A DNA stretch of 64,000 bases from Novosphingobium sp. NDB2Meth1. GTDB taxonomy: Bacteria > Pseudomonadota > Alphaproteobacteria > Sphingomonadales > Sphingomonadaceae. The translations under genes were made by a program, and so were the position numbers. The stretch lies in assembly GCF_900117425.1 (NCBI RefSeq), contig NZ_FPEH01000016.1, positions 62,001-126,000 of the forward strand, written 5' to 3'. Shown here piece after piece: positions 8,928 to 17,663 of the stretch (positions are counted from its first letter, which is position 1; every line of letters starts with the position of its first letter). Below the pieces are notes generated by a model, which worked only from the letters and a program-made list of their open reading frames with translations, had not been told where the DNA came from and made no database searches.

Positions 8928-10286
8928 CGGACCGTCCACCACAGGGTCACCAAGCACGAAGCTTCCACCGTGGAGCCGCGCGACGGCGGAAACCATGGCA
9001 AGGCCCAGCCCGCCACCGGCCCGGGTGCGCGCATCGTCGAGCCGGACAAAGCGTTCGACCACCCGCGCCCGATCTGTCGGCGCGATGCCAGGGCCATTGT
9101 CCTCCACCGTGATCTCGGCCCAGGTCATGCCGTCAGCATCCGGGACAGCGCGAGTGCTGACGACCACGGCATTGCCGCCATACTTGAGCGCATTGTCGAT
9201 CAGGTTGGCGAGTGCGCGGGAAACCAGCTCTCGGTCAGCCGGTGCGGTAACCGGCTCCAGCCGCGCTTCCAGCCGCACTTCGGACTGTTCGGCGAGCGGA
9301 TCGTAAAGCTCGACCAGATCTTCCGCCACAGCCGCCAGATCGAGCGGGCGGCGGCGATCCTCGACTGCGCCGCCCTCGATCAGGCTGATCTCCAGCGCAT
9401 TCTCCAGCATCGTGCGCAAGGCATCCGCATCCGCACGCGCGGCTTGCAGTGCCTCGATCGCCCGCGGCTCCTCTGCCCGCGCAAGCGCAAGATCGATCGC
9501 CGCCGAGAGCCGCGTGACGGGGGAGCGCAGATCATGCGCCAGCGCGCCGGAAACCGCGCTCAACTGTCCGACCAGTTCGCCGATCCGCTCGGCCATGAGG
9601 TTGACCTGCTGGCGCAAGTGATCGAAGCCGTCCCCCGTCCCCTCGATCGGCACGCGTGCGCCAAAGTTGCCTGAGGCCAGCTCCGCAGCGGTCTCGGCGA
9701 TGAGGTGGGTACGCCGACTGATCACAAAGCCGACGACGACCGCACTCAGCAGCGCCATGAGCACGGCGACGGCGATGGTCAGCTCCACTGTCGAGGCAAA
9801 GGCGAGGTTGATGCGCCGCTCGGCGAGGCTGACCACTCCGACGACGAGCCGCTCGCCATCGGGCAACTGGCCGACAAGGGCGACACCTTCGCTCGGGGGC
9901 TGGTCCGGCCCGCGCCGTACGGCAACGTGCTGCGGCTTGGTCGAGACCGGAATATCCGGCACCCGCACGAGGTTGCTGAGGACCGGCGCGCCCTTGCCGA
10001 TCAGCGCAACGAAGACGGCAGGATCGGCCGCGCTGCCCCGCCGGGCGCTGATGTATTCGGCGAGTTCCTCGCGCCCGCCATCGTAATAGGCCGCGAGCAG
10101 GTCGTCGCGCACGTCGGTAACCTGCCGCTCGCGGTCGATCCGCACCACATCGAGCATCTGCCCGCGCAGAAACACGATGACGAGCGCGCTGGAAAGCAGC
10201 TGAAGCACGAAGATCGCCGTTACCAGCCGCACCATCGTCGGCGAGAGACCGCGGCGAACCGCGCGGCGAACGGTGCGTGCCGGCAT
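8883..10286 (-). CDS. Sensor histidine kinase (HAMP-HisKA-HATPase)
   Basis: The 467-residue protein has a basic N-terminus, a membrane helix at about 18-40, a periplasmic sensor region to about 145, a second helix at about 150-175 and a HAMP linker. The HisKA H-box is H-D-L-R-S-P-V-T-R-L with His near residue 251. The ATPase domain shows N-L-I-D-N-A-L-K-Y (N box), D-N-G-P-G-I-A (G1) and G-G-G-L-G-L-A-M-V (G2). The ATG at 10286 lies 7 bases after the response-regulator stop, so the two form an operon and a cognate pair. The periplasmic signal is unknown. The divergent autotransporter and the convergent polysaccharide enzyme suggest a cell-envelope role, which is inference. Confidence 0.93.
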   Translation of the reverse strand: MPARTVRRAVRRGLSPTMVRLVTAIFVLQLLSSALVIVFLRGQMLDVVRIDRERQVTDVRDDLLAAYYDGGREELAEYISARRGSAADPAVFVALIGKGAPVLSNLVRVPDIPVSTKPQHVAVRRGPDQPPSEGVALVGQLPDGERLVVGVVSLAERRINLAFASTVELTIAVAVLMALLSAVVVGFVISRRTHLIAETAAELASGNFGARVPIEGTGDGFDHLRQQVNLMAERIGELVGQLSAVSGALAHDLRSPVTRLSAAIDLALARAEEPRAIEALQAARADADALRTMLENALEISLIEGGAVEDRRRPLDLAAVAEDLVELYDPLAEQSEVRLEARLEPVTAPADRELVSRALANLIDNALKYGGNAVVVSTRAVPDADGMTWAEITVEDNGPGIAPTDRARVVERFVRLDDARTRAGGGLGLAMVSAVARLHGGSFVLGDPVVDGPSGGKGLMATLRLPC

Positions 10287-10293
10287 GGTCGGG

Positions 10294-10983
10294 TCAGTCC
10301 GCCGCGAGCCGGTAGCCCGCCCCGCGCACGGTGTGGAACAGGGTCTGCTCCTCGCCGTCATCGATCTTGCGGCGCAGGCGGCTGATGTGGACATCGATCA
10401 CGTTGGTGCCGGGATCGAAGTGGTAATCCCACACCGCCTCGAGCAGCATCGTGCGCGTCACCACCTCGCCCGCATGCATCAGCATGTATTCGAGCAGGCG
10501 GAACTCGCGCGGCTGGAGCGCGATCTTGCGCGTCCCCCGGCGCACCTGCCGGGTCAGCCGGTCAAGCTCGAGATCGGCGCAGCGCAGTGTGGTGTCCTGA
10601 ACCTGCCGAACAGCGCCGCTCGCCCGGCGCAGCAAGGCCTGAATGCGCGCGAGCAGTTCTCCGAACGAGAACGGCTTTCCGAGGTAGTCGTCCGCGCCCG
10701 CAGTCAGCCCGGCAATGCGATCATCGGTGCTGGCAAGCGCGGAGAGCATGATCACCGGCGTTGCCATTTCCGCCGCGCGCATGGCCTTGAGCAGCGCGAG
10801 GCCGTCCATGCCCGGCAGCATCCTGTCCAGCACCACAACATCGAACTGGCTGTCTGTCGCCAGGAACAGCCCGTCGCGGCCATTGCCGGCGTGGTCGACG
10901 GTAAAACCTTCCTCGGCAAGCCCGGACCTGATGTAGTCCGCGATCTGTGGGTCATCCTCGACGAGCAGAATGCGTCCTGCCAC
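10294..10983 (-). CDS. OmpR/PhoB-family response regulator
   Basis: The 229-residue protein from GTG 10983 has a receiver domain with acidic residues E9-D10-D11, phospho-acceptor Asp53 (V-V-L-D-R-M-L-P-G-M-D-G) and the G-K-P-F lysine near 105. A winged-helix DNA-binding domain follows (about 130-229), ending in V-H-I-S-R-L-R-R-K and V-R-G-A-G-Y-R-L. The GTG start gives the typical length; the longer open frame upstream has no family similarity. It is the first gene of an operon with the kinase. It is divergent from the autotransporter, whose upstream region contains tandem GAAAT half sites spaced like OmpR-family sites, so the autotransporter is a candidate target. Confidence 0.94.
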   Translation of the reverse strand: MAGRILLVEDDPQIADYIRSGLAEEGFTVDHAGNGRDGLFLATDSQFDVVVLDRMLPGMDGLALLKAMRAAEMATPVIMLSALASTDDRIAGLTAGADDYLGKPFSFGELLARIQALLRRASGAVRQVQDTTLRCADLELDRLTRQVRRGTRKIALQPREFRLLEYMLMHAGEVVTRTMLLEAVWDYHFDPGTNVIDVHISRLRRKIDDGEEQTLFHTVRGAGYRLAAD

Positions 10984-11343
10984 TGGGCCATTTCCATGTT
11001 GTAACAAAAGAGGAACTTCGAATTCGCACAATGAATGCCGCAGCTGCCGCTCGCAAGAGCTTTCCCGCGCTGATGGCACCCCCTGCCGCGTGGCCGATAA
11101 GCCCGACCTGAACACCCGCTTTACCACGGCGAAATGTTGCTGAAATTTTCCGCTAAGCCATCGCGCAAAATCACGTTAAGACGCGCGCAAATCGGACCGA
11201 ACAGCCTGCCCGGGGGTAGGGTCTAGGGCGATTTTGCACTGATCAATCCCGGTGCGCGATGACGCGGCGCGCTGGACTTAGTACCACACGGGCACCGTTT
11301 GCCACCCTTGGCGACGTTCCCCATGCCGGATGACGAGATACCG
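10984..11343. other. Divergent intergenic region between response regulator and autotransporter
   Basis: These 360 bases hold the promoters of two divergent units. They are less GC-rich than their surroundings around 11120-11180. Apart from the tandem GAAAT repeats listed separately, no strong promoter, hairpin or reading frame is evident. The sequence TCTAGG at 11222-11227 resembles the -10 part of the ECF promoter found elsewhere in this window, but the matching -35 element is absent. Confidence 0.4.
11131..11146 (+). promoter_or_regulatory. Candidate tandem response-regulator binding site
   Basis: GAAAT occurs at 11131-11135 and again at 11142-11146, an 11-base period on the same face of the helix. 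OmpR/PhoB-family regulators typically bind head-to-tail half sites with 10-11 base spacing. The site lies about 200 bases upstream of the autotransporter start and about 150 bases upstream of the regulator gene, so it could serve either. It is short and could arise by chance. Confidence 0.3.
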
Positions 11344-14300
11344 ATGGACAGCAAAGCCCCGATCGCCCGAACTTTCACGCAAGCGGCCAAGAATGCGGCA
11401 AACCTCCTCGCCACTGCCGCTCCGGCTGCCCTGATGGTCGGCGTGACCCCCGCGCTGGCGGACACCACTGTCAGCACCGCGACGACGACCCCGCTGGTCA
11501 CTTCGACCGCCGGTGCGGTCACCGTGGCCAGCGGCGGCACGATCAAGCTCGACACCGGCACGGCGGTGACGGTCGATGCATCGCAGAATGTGACAGTCGC
11601 CAGCGGCGGCACGCTCGACATGGGCGCGGGCAACGGCGCTGCGGGCGTGATCGTGAACAGCGGGACGACCTCCAATGTCTCCAACGCCGGCACGATCCAG
11701 GTACTCGAGACCTTTACCCCTCCCGATACCGACAACAACGGTATCCCCGAAGGCCCGATCGCGCAGGCAACCGGGCGCTATGGCATCCGCGTGGCGCCGG
11801 GCGGGACGGCAACGGGCACGATCTCCAACACCGGTACGATCAGCGTCGACGGCCTCAATTCGGCGGGCATCGCGGTTGATTCCGCGCTGACCGGCTCGGT
11901 CACCAACACCGGCACGATCCGCATCCGGGGTGACAACTCGGTCGGTATCCGCACCGGTGCAGTTTCCGGCAACGTTTCGGCGGGCGGCTCGATCGCCGTG
12001 GTCGGCAGCGGCACCCAGGCGCTGGTGGTAAACGGCGATGTCGGCGGTCTGGTCAAGATCAACGGCGCACTTTCGCAGTTGCCGTCCTACACTGCGGACA
12101 GCGGCGCAACGCAGAACCTGCCGCGCAGCGCGCTCTCCACCGGCAAGGCCGCGGTCGAGATCAACGGCAACGTGGCTGGAGGCGTGATTGTCACCACGGC
12201 TTCGGGCAGCGGCACGACGGCGGAAACGACCGGTACGATCACCTCGATCGGCAACAGCCCGGCGCTCCAGATCGGCGGTGCCAACAACATCACCATCGGC
12301 GGCGGCACTAGCAGCACGGGCACCTATTCGGTCGCCATCGATGGCAGCGTGGCTGCGAACGCGACGTTCAGCTCGACCAATGCCTCGGCCGTGGTGATCG
12401 GCGGCAAGGGCGGCAATGTCACGCTTACCAAGGGCATCGGCGTCGGCGGCAGCGTGACAGCGACCACCGTGGACGCGGGCGCGGCGGCGATCCTCGTCAA
12501 CGCCGGTTCGACCGTCCCCTCGCTCTACAACAACGGCACGATCAGTGCCGTTATCAGCCAGCCGGGCATCGGCTCGTCGGCAGCGATCAGGGACCTTTCG
12601 GGCACGCTCACCACCATCACCAACAACAAGACCATCTCGGTGACCGGTTCGAGCGAGGACCAACTGGCAGCGATCGACGTCTCGGCAAACACCTCGGGCG
12701 TGACGATCCGGCAGGCGCTCAACAGCACCGATGCGACATCGCAGACCAGCGACAAGGCGGCAACCGGTTACGATCCTGATACCGCCAAGGTCTACACCTC
12801 GATCCGGGGCAACATCTACACCGGCAGCGGCAACGATACGCTCGACATCGCCTCGGGCACCGTCACCGGCAACAGCTTCCTCGGCGCGGGCAACGATGTC
12901 GTGAAGCTGGCGGACGATGCCAAGTACACCGGCAACATCGATTTCGGCAGCGGCACGGCTTCGCTGGCGATGACAGGCAATTCGCGCTTCACCGGCACAC
13001 TGATCCTGAACGATCAGGTCGGCACGCTGACGCTTGCCGACAAGGCGATCTACCGTGGCACTGTCACCGGCGGTTCGCAGCTGGCCGTCACCGTGAACGG
13101 CGGTACCTTCGGCGCGAACTCGGCGGTCACGACCACGGTCAAGTCGATCGACTTCGGCGCCAACGGCACACTGGGCGTCTATGTCGACGGCGCCACCGGG
13201 ACCGCATCCAAGCTCGTCGCCGATACTGCCAGCTTCGCCAGCGGCGCTAAGATCTCTGCGCGGGTCACCTCGCTTGCCAAGGCGGAAGGCACCTACACCG
13301 TGCTCAGCGCGGGCACGCTCACCGGCGGCAACAATGTCGCGACCTCGGCGCTCAACCTGCCGGTTCTGTTCAAGGGCACCGTCGCGGCTGTGGGCAACAA
13401 TGTCACGCTGACGATCGCCCGCAAGTCGGCGAGCGAGATCGGGCTCAACACCCCGCAGTCGCAGGCCTACAACGCGATCCTCGCCAATGCGGCCAAGGAC
13501 ACGCTGCTGCAATCGAGCCTGCTGCAGGCGGCGGATACCGCCACGCTGCAGACCCAGTTCAACCAGATGCTGCCCGACTATGCCGGCGGCACGCTTGATT
13601 TCCTTTCGCGCGGGATGCGGCTTGCCTCGCGCCGGATCGACGATGATTCGAGCTGGTTCACGATCAGCAACGCCGGTGGGTGGATCGAGCCGATCTACTT
13701 CAGGGGCAAGCAGAAGGCCGGCGCGACGCAAGGGTTCACCAACAGCGGCGGCGGGCTCTCGCTCGGCTTCGAGAAGGCATTCGGTTTCGGCCATATCGGC
13801 GCGTCGTTCACTTACCTGACCGGCAACTCGACCACCGACGCCACGCAGAAGGTCAAGGTCAGCAACATCGAGCTCGCCGGCTTCTGGCGCCTCGCCTCGG
13901 GGCCGTTCTACGCCTATGCCCGCGTCGGCTGGGGCCGCCCCTCGTTCACCTCGACCCGCACCTTCACCGGCGCGGTCGACAACCAGTCGTTCGGCTACAG
14001 CGCGAGCGGCAAGTGGAAGGGCACGCTGATTTCGGGCTCGGGCGGCCTGTCCTATGCCCTCTCGGTCGGTGATCACTTCAAGCTGAAGCCGCGTGCCGCG
14101 ATCGAATACTTCCGCCTGAAGGAAAACGGCTACACCGAGACCGGCAACGCACCGCTGGCGCTGACGCTGGCAAGCCGGACCAGCCAGCTGGTGAACGCCA
14201 AGACCACGCTGGTGGCCAGCTGGAGCAGCGCGCCGGGCGACTACGAGAACCGCCCCTTCACGATCGAGGTCGAAGGCGGCCGTCGCAGCCGCATCTCGGG

Positions 14301-14520
14301 CGAAGTCGGCAACACGCTCGCCACCTTCAACCGCGGCGCGACAAGCGGGGGCGACAGCTTCACGCTGACCGGCCAGCAGCTGCCGTCGGCGTGGGTTGGC
14401 GAAGTCAGCCTGCTGCAGGGCGGGCTCGACTACACGTGGAAGATCGGCTTCGGCTACGAAAAGCTGCAAGGCGGCGGCACCGGCTATTCGGGCCGCGCCT
14501 CGCTCGCGATCGCGCTCTGA
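11344..14520 (+). CDS. Autotransporter (type Va) outer-membrane protein with beta-helical passenger
   Basis: The predicted 1,058-residue protein begins with a long signal peptide ending near A-D-T-T (about residue 38). The passenger (about 40-770) is dominated by short Gly/Ser/Thr/Asn-rich repeats such as I-S-N-T-G-T-I, V-T-N-T-G-T-I and S-N-A-G-T-I-Q, typical of a right-handed beta-helix. The last 270 residues form an autotransporter beta-barrel with alternating aromatic and hydrophobic strands, ending in A-S-L-A-I-A-L. It should be exported by Sec and inserted by Bam, exposing the passenger for adhesion or autoaggregation. ATG 11344 was chosen because it begins the signal peptide directly; its ribosome site is weak. 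A strong terminator follows. Confidence 0.88.
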   Translation: MDSKAPIARTFTQAAKNAANLLATAAPAALMVGVTPALADTTVSTATTTPLVTSTAGAVTVASGGTIKLDTGTAVTVDASQNVTVASGGTLDMGAGNGAAGVIVNSGTTSNVSNAGTIQVLETFTPPDTDNNGIPEGPIAQATGRYGIRVAPGGTATGTISNTGTISVDGLNSAGIAVDSALTGSVTNTGTIRIRGDNSVGIRTGAVSGNVSAGGSIAVVGSGTQALVVNGDVGGLVKINGALSQLPSYTADSGATQNLPRSALSTGKAAVEINGNVAGGVIVTTASGSGTTAETTGTITSIGNSPALQIGGANNITIGGGTSSTGTYSVAIDGSVAANATFSSTNASAVVIGGKGGNVTLTKGIGVGGSVTATTVDAGAAAILVNAGSTVPSLYNNGTISAVISQPGIGSSAAIRDLSGTLTTITNNKTISVTGSSEDQLAAIDVSANTSGVTIRQALNSTDATSQTSDKAATGYDPDTAKVYTSIRGNIYTGSGNDTLDIASGTVTGNSFLGAGNDVVKLADDAKYTGNIDFGSGTASLAMTGNSRFTGTLILNDQVGTLTLADKAIYRGTVTGGSQLAVTVNGGTFGANSAVTTTVKSIDFGANGTLGVYVDGATGTASKLVADTASFASGAKISARVTSLAKAEGTYTVLSAGTLTGGNNVATSALNLPVLFKGTVAAVGNNVTLTIARKSASEIGLNTPQSQAYNAILANAAKDTLLQSSLLQAADTATLQTQFNQMLPDYAGGTLDFLSRGMRLASRRIDDDSSWFTISNAGGWIEPIYFRGKQKAGATQGFTNSGGGLSLGFEKAFGFGHIGASFTYLTGNSTTDATQKVKVSNIELAGFWRLASGPFYAYARVGWGRPSFTSTRTFTGAVDNQSFGYSASGKWKGTLISGSGGLSYALSVGDHFKLKPRAAIEYFRLKENGYTETGNAPLALTLASRTSQLVNAKTTLVASWSSAPGDYENRPFTIEVEGGRRSRISGEVGNTLATFNRGATSGGDSFTLTGQQLPSAWVGEVSLLQGGLDYTWKIGFGYEKLQGGGTGYSGRASLAIAL

Positions 14521-14544
14521 GGCGCGCCGCAGCGCAAGCGATCA

Positions 14545-14573
14545 GGGGGTGGCCGCAGGGCCGCCCCCTTTTT
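14545..14573 (+). terminator. Rho-independent terminator of the autotransporter gene
   Basis: A 10-base-pair stem GGGGGTGGCC / GGCCGCCCCC (one G-T wobble) with loop GCAG is followed by five T. It starts 24 bases after the autotransporter stop and lies just before the stop of the convergent aminotransferase gene. Confidence 0.85.
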
Positions 14574-14577
14574 CGTT

Positions 14578-15723
14578 TCAGGCCTGCACCAGCGCGCTTT
14601 GCGCCTGGAACCACGGCACCATCCGCGCGATGGCTTCCTCCACCAGCGAGGTCGAGACCGCAAAGCTGAAGCGCACGAAGCGGTGCCCGTCGACCGGATC
14701 GAAATCGATGCCCGGCGCGGTCGCAACGCCCGTCTCCTCGAGCAGGCGGATGCAGAACGCCATCGAATCCTGCGTCAGGTGGCCGACGTCGGCATAGACA
14801 TAGAACGCCCCGTCCGGCGGGGCGATCCGCGCCAGACCCATTGCCGGGAGCGCAGCCAGCAGCAAGTCGCGATTGCGCGCATAGGTCCGCACATGCCTGT
14901 CCAGCTCCTCGCCGCAATCGAGCGCGGCAAGGCCCGCGTGCTGGCTGAGCGAGGGCGGGGTGAGGAACAGATTGCCCATCCGCGCGCGCGCCTGCCCGAC
15001 AAGGTCCTCGGGCACGACCAGCCAGCCGAGCCGCCAGCCCGGCATGCTGAAATACTTCGAGAAGCTGTTGACCACGATCGCTTGCCGCTCGAACGGCAGC
15101 ATCGAGCTGGCGGGCGCGCCATACGTGATGCCCTGGTAGATCTCGTCCGAGACGATATGGATGCCGCGCGCGCGGCAGACTTCGGCGATGGCGGCCATTT
15201 CCTCTGTCGCGATCACCGTGCCGGTCGGATTGGCGGGGCTGGCGATGATCACCCCGTCCGGAGCGGGATCGAGCGCGGCCAGCGCGGCGGCGGTGATCTG
15301 GTAGCCGACGTCCGGCCCGCAGGGCAGCTCGACCGGCTCGATCGACAGCGCACGCAAGGTGTTGCGATAGGCCACATAGCCGGGCCGGGCGATGGCAACC
15401 CGCGCGCCCGGGGCAAAGCGCAGCGAAAGCGCGATCACGAGCGCGGGCGAGGCACCGCAGGTCAGCACGATCTGCTCAGGCGAGACCGCAACCCCGGTCG
15501 TCTCTTCCATGTAGCGGGCCAGGCGCGCGAGCAGCTCGGTGCTTTCCCAATAGCCCTTGTCCTCCTCGTCCAGCACGGCACGGGCGCGGGCAAGCGCGGC
15601 AGCGGGCGCACCGGTCGAAGGCTGGCCATACTCCATGCGGATGACCGAACGCCCCTCGGCCATCAGGCGCTGGGCAATGGCGGAAATGGTGATGGCGTGA
15701 AAGGGTTCGAGCTGAGGTGTCAT
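14578..15723 (-). CDS. Class I/II PLP-dependent aminotransferase
   Basis: The 381-residue fold-type I aminotransferase (start ATG 15723) shows S-P-A-N-P-T-G for substrate carboxylate binding, D-E-I-Y-Q-G for the PLP ring contact, and N-S-F-S-K-Y-F-S-M-P-G-W-R-L-G-W with the Schiff-base lysine near residue 223. Such enzymes transfer amino groups between amino acids and 2-oxo acids in the cytosol; the specific substrate (aromatic, aspartate or branched-chain) is not evident. It is a single gene, convergent with the autotransporter and divergent from the small membrane protein with a gap of about 130 bases. Confidence 0.9.
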   Translation of the reverse strand: MTPQLEPFHAITISAIAQRLMAEGRSVIRMEYGQPSTGAPAAALARARAVLDEEDKGYWESTELLARLARYMEETTGVAVSPEQIVLTCGASPALVIALSLRFAPGARVAIARPGYVAYRNTLRALSIEPVELPCGPDVGYQITAAALAALDPAPDGVIIASPANPTGTVIATEEMAAIAEVCRARGIHIVSDEIYQGITYGAPASSMLPFERQAIVVNSFSKYFSMPGWRLGWLVVPEDLVGQARARMGNLFLTPPSLSQHAGLAALDCGEELDRHVRTYARNRDLLLAALPAMGLARIAPPDGAFYVYADVGHLTQDSMAFCIRLLEETGVATAPGIDFDPVDGHRFVRFSFAVSTSLVEEAIARMVPWFQAQSALVQA

Positions 15724-15850
15724 GCCCGAGGGCCTAGCACCGGGCATGATGCGGCGCAAAGGCGCTGGAGTTGACATCCGGCGGCCTGCGCGCGAGCCTT
15801 GCGTGCTGATCCGGGCGGACCAATCGCACCGGACAGTGGGAGAGCCAGAC

Positions 15851-16378
15851 ATGTCCACACCATCCGCGAGCGCGGGTGCGCCGCCGCAGCTGCCCTTGGG
15901 GCAGGCCGCCATCGTCACGCTGGGCGTCATCGTCGTCATCGCCGGGTTTGTCGCGCTTGGCGCATGGCTACATGTCACGCCGCTCTACGCGGGCTTCCTG
16001 CTGCTGTGGGCATGGTCGGCGCTGCACCAGCTTTCAATGAGGGCATTGCCAGGCGCGCTCATCGGTGCGCTGACGGGCGCGGGCATGAGCTTCCTGCTCC
16101 AGACCGGCGCGGCCACCGGCAATACGGCACTCGTCATTGCGGCGCTGCTGTTGATGGTGGGCGCGGTGTTCCTCGTCGTCGCAGGCCGCGCGACACTCGT
16201 ATGCAACCAGAGCACAATGCTGTTCATCACCGTGCTCAACGCGCCGGTGATCCAGAAGGGCGAGGATTTCCGGCAGGTGATCGTGGCTATCACGCTCGGC
16301 GCGCTATGGTTCGGCGTGGTCGCCTGGGTGATCAGCCGGATCGTGCCGGCGCCCTCAACGGCGGCTGCAACGTCCTAG
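15851..16378 (+). CDS. Small integral membrane protein, DUF1097-like
   Basis: The 175-residue protein starts at ATG 15851 behind GGGAGAG. It has about five hydrophobic helices (residues about 20-42, 46-62, 66-88, 94-112, 142-165) joined by short loops, with little soluble sequence. The general pattern resembles small inner-membrane DUF families such as DUF1097, but the assignment is weak and no function is known. It overlaps the stop of the convergent TadE-like gene by four bases. Confidence 0.75.
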   Translation: MSTPSASAGAPPQLPLGQAAIVTLGVIVVIAGFVALGAWLHVTPLYAGFLLLWAWSALHQLSMRALPGALIGALTGAGMSFLLQTGAATGNTALVIAALLLMVGAVFLVVAGRATLVCNQSTMLFITVLNAPVIQKGEDFRQVIVAITLGALWFGVVAWVISRIVPAPSTAAATS

Positions 16379-17061
16379 CACTTCGCCTGCGGCTGGGTCG
16401 GCGAGGGATTCTTGATGCCGGTCAGGTCGCGGTCATCGCGAACGTAAAGCGCTGCTTCCTTGCGGATGACCTTGGAGGGGATAAGGCTGCCGAGAAAAAA
16501 GGGCTTGTAGTTGTAGGCGACCTCGACGAACATGATCGCCGTACTGGGATCGGCAGTCATCTTCGTGGTCGTGTAGCCCATTCCGGCGAACGAAGTTCCG
16601 GTGAGGCCGGTGCCCTCCACACCATAGCGCGAGACATAGGCAGTATTGCCCCAGCATCGCTGCCATGCGATCCACTGGCCGCCGCTGCCGTTGACCTGGA
16701 GGCTGGAGACGATCACACGGCCGCGCTGCGGAATCTGCAGATCTTCCGCTTGCAAGGCAGCGCCGCGGAACACCTGATTCATGTCGAATTCGCGGAACAG
16801 AGGTGCACCGTTCACCTGCGTCTGCTTGGCCCTGCTCGCGTTGTCCGCAACCGTGATGGCGAGCTGATTGAGCCGCACGTGGATCAGCGCAAGGTTCACC
16901 ACTTCGACACCACTCAAGGTGAGCGCCATCAGAAACGGCATGGCAAGGCCAAGCTCGACCGCGCTCACTGCGGCAGTGCTGCGGGCGAGACGGTGGGCAA
17001 AGCGGCCAAACCGGCCCGATGTCACGCCGCCTGTCCGGCGGTAATGCATCATGTCGGACAT
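16375..17061 (-). CDS. TadE/TadG-like minor pilin (third gene of unit)
   Basis: The 228-residue protein starts at ATG 17061, 13 bases before the end of the preceding gene. It has a basic N-terminus, then a TadE-type hydrophobic segment containing S-A-V-E-L-G-L-A-M-P-F-L-M-A-L-T-L (about residues 32-55) with the conserved Glu, and a long extracytoplasmic C-terminal region. TadE-like pseudopilins are processed at the membrane and work with the Flp/Tad pilus for surface attachment. The rest of a tad locus (cpaA-F, tadB/C, flp) is not in this window, so this is a detached minor-pilin unit. Confidence 0.85.
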   Translation of the reverse strand: MSDMMHYRRTGGVTSGRFGRFAHRLARSTAAVSAVELGLAMPFLMALTLSGVEVVNLALIHVRLNQLAITVADNASRAKQTQVNGAPLFREFDMNQVFRGAALQAEDLQIPQRGRVIVSSLQVNGSGGQWIAWQRCWGNTAYVSRYGVEGTGLTGTSFAGMGYTTTKMTADPSTAIMFVEVAYNYKPFFLGSLIPSKVIRKEAALYVRDDRDLTGIKNPSPTQPQAKC

Positions 17062-17663
17062 ACCGATACCCCCGTGCGGGTGGACTGTGTCGCGTAAGGC
17101 TGGTTCATCAGAATGGTCGTCTGGGGGACCGTCTGATACTCCGGCAGGCCGAACATCTTGGCGAAGCCGAACCACTGCTTGTACGAGACGGTGACAGTGT
17201 AGACGACAATGTCGTTCGCACTGCCAAGGCCGGTCTTGCCTAAATCGGCATCCCAGGTATTGTTGCCGTTCATGTCGACGAAACATTCCTTGTTGTCGTA
17301 GACACCGTTCGCATTGGTATCGGTGAAATCCTCCGGCTTCCCTACTGACGTGAAGTCAGCGTAATTCTTGCGCGTGAAGGTGATATTCGCGGTCGGCATG
17401 ACGTATTTGATTGATTTCGAGACAAGCGTATCAAGTGTAGTCTGGTTCGTCTGGCCGCTTTGGAGCGAGGACTTGCGCGCAGCGGCATTGATCGACCCGG
17501 TCAGCACGGTGCGCACGTAATAGCCCTGCGCCACTTGCAGCGAACCGAACACGATGAGGAACAGGATCGGCGCGGTCATGCCGAACTCGACCGCGCTGAC
17601 CCCGCGCTTGTCGCGCAGCAGCGATCCCTTGGGCATCCAGCGCGGGAAGAGACGAAGCGCCAT
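17049..17663 (-). CDS. TadE-like minor pilin with two Ca-loop-like motifs
   Basis: The 204-residue protein starts at ATG 17663, sharing ATGA with the stop of the upstream TadG-like gene. The TadE segment is R-G-V-S-A-V-E-F-G-M-T-A-P-I-L-F-L-I-V-F-G (about residues 20-40). The exported part contains D-T-N-A-N-G-V-Y-D and D-M-N-G-N-N-T-W-D about 20 residues apart. Both resemble the calcium-binding loops of EF-hand, dockerin or thrombospondin type 3 repeats. The loops suggest calcium-stabilised assembly or adhesion, which is inference. It overlaps both neighbours, implying coupled synthesis. Confidence 0.87.
   Translation of the reverse strand: MALRLFPRWMPKGSLLRDKRGVSAVEFGMTAPILFLIVFGSLQVAQGYYVRTVLTGSINAAARKSSLQSGQTNQTTLDTLVSKSIKYVMPTANITFTRKNYADFTSVGKPEDFTDTNANGVYDNKECFVDMNGNNTWDADLGKTGLGSANDIVVYTVTVSYKQWFGFAKMFGLPEYQTVPQTTILMNQPYATQSTRTGVSVCPT

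Noticed and set aside
11222..11227. TCTAGG upstream of the autotransporter as a third ECF promoter
   Set aside because: The GGAAGGAAAT box is absent at the required 14-base distance.
11278..14469. Open frame of 1,063 codons antisense to the autotransporter
   Set aside because: Composition is an Arg/Ala/Asp-rich shadow; the sense strand has a signal peptide, repeats and a beta-barrel.
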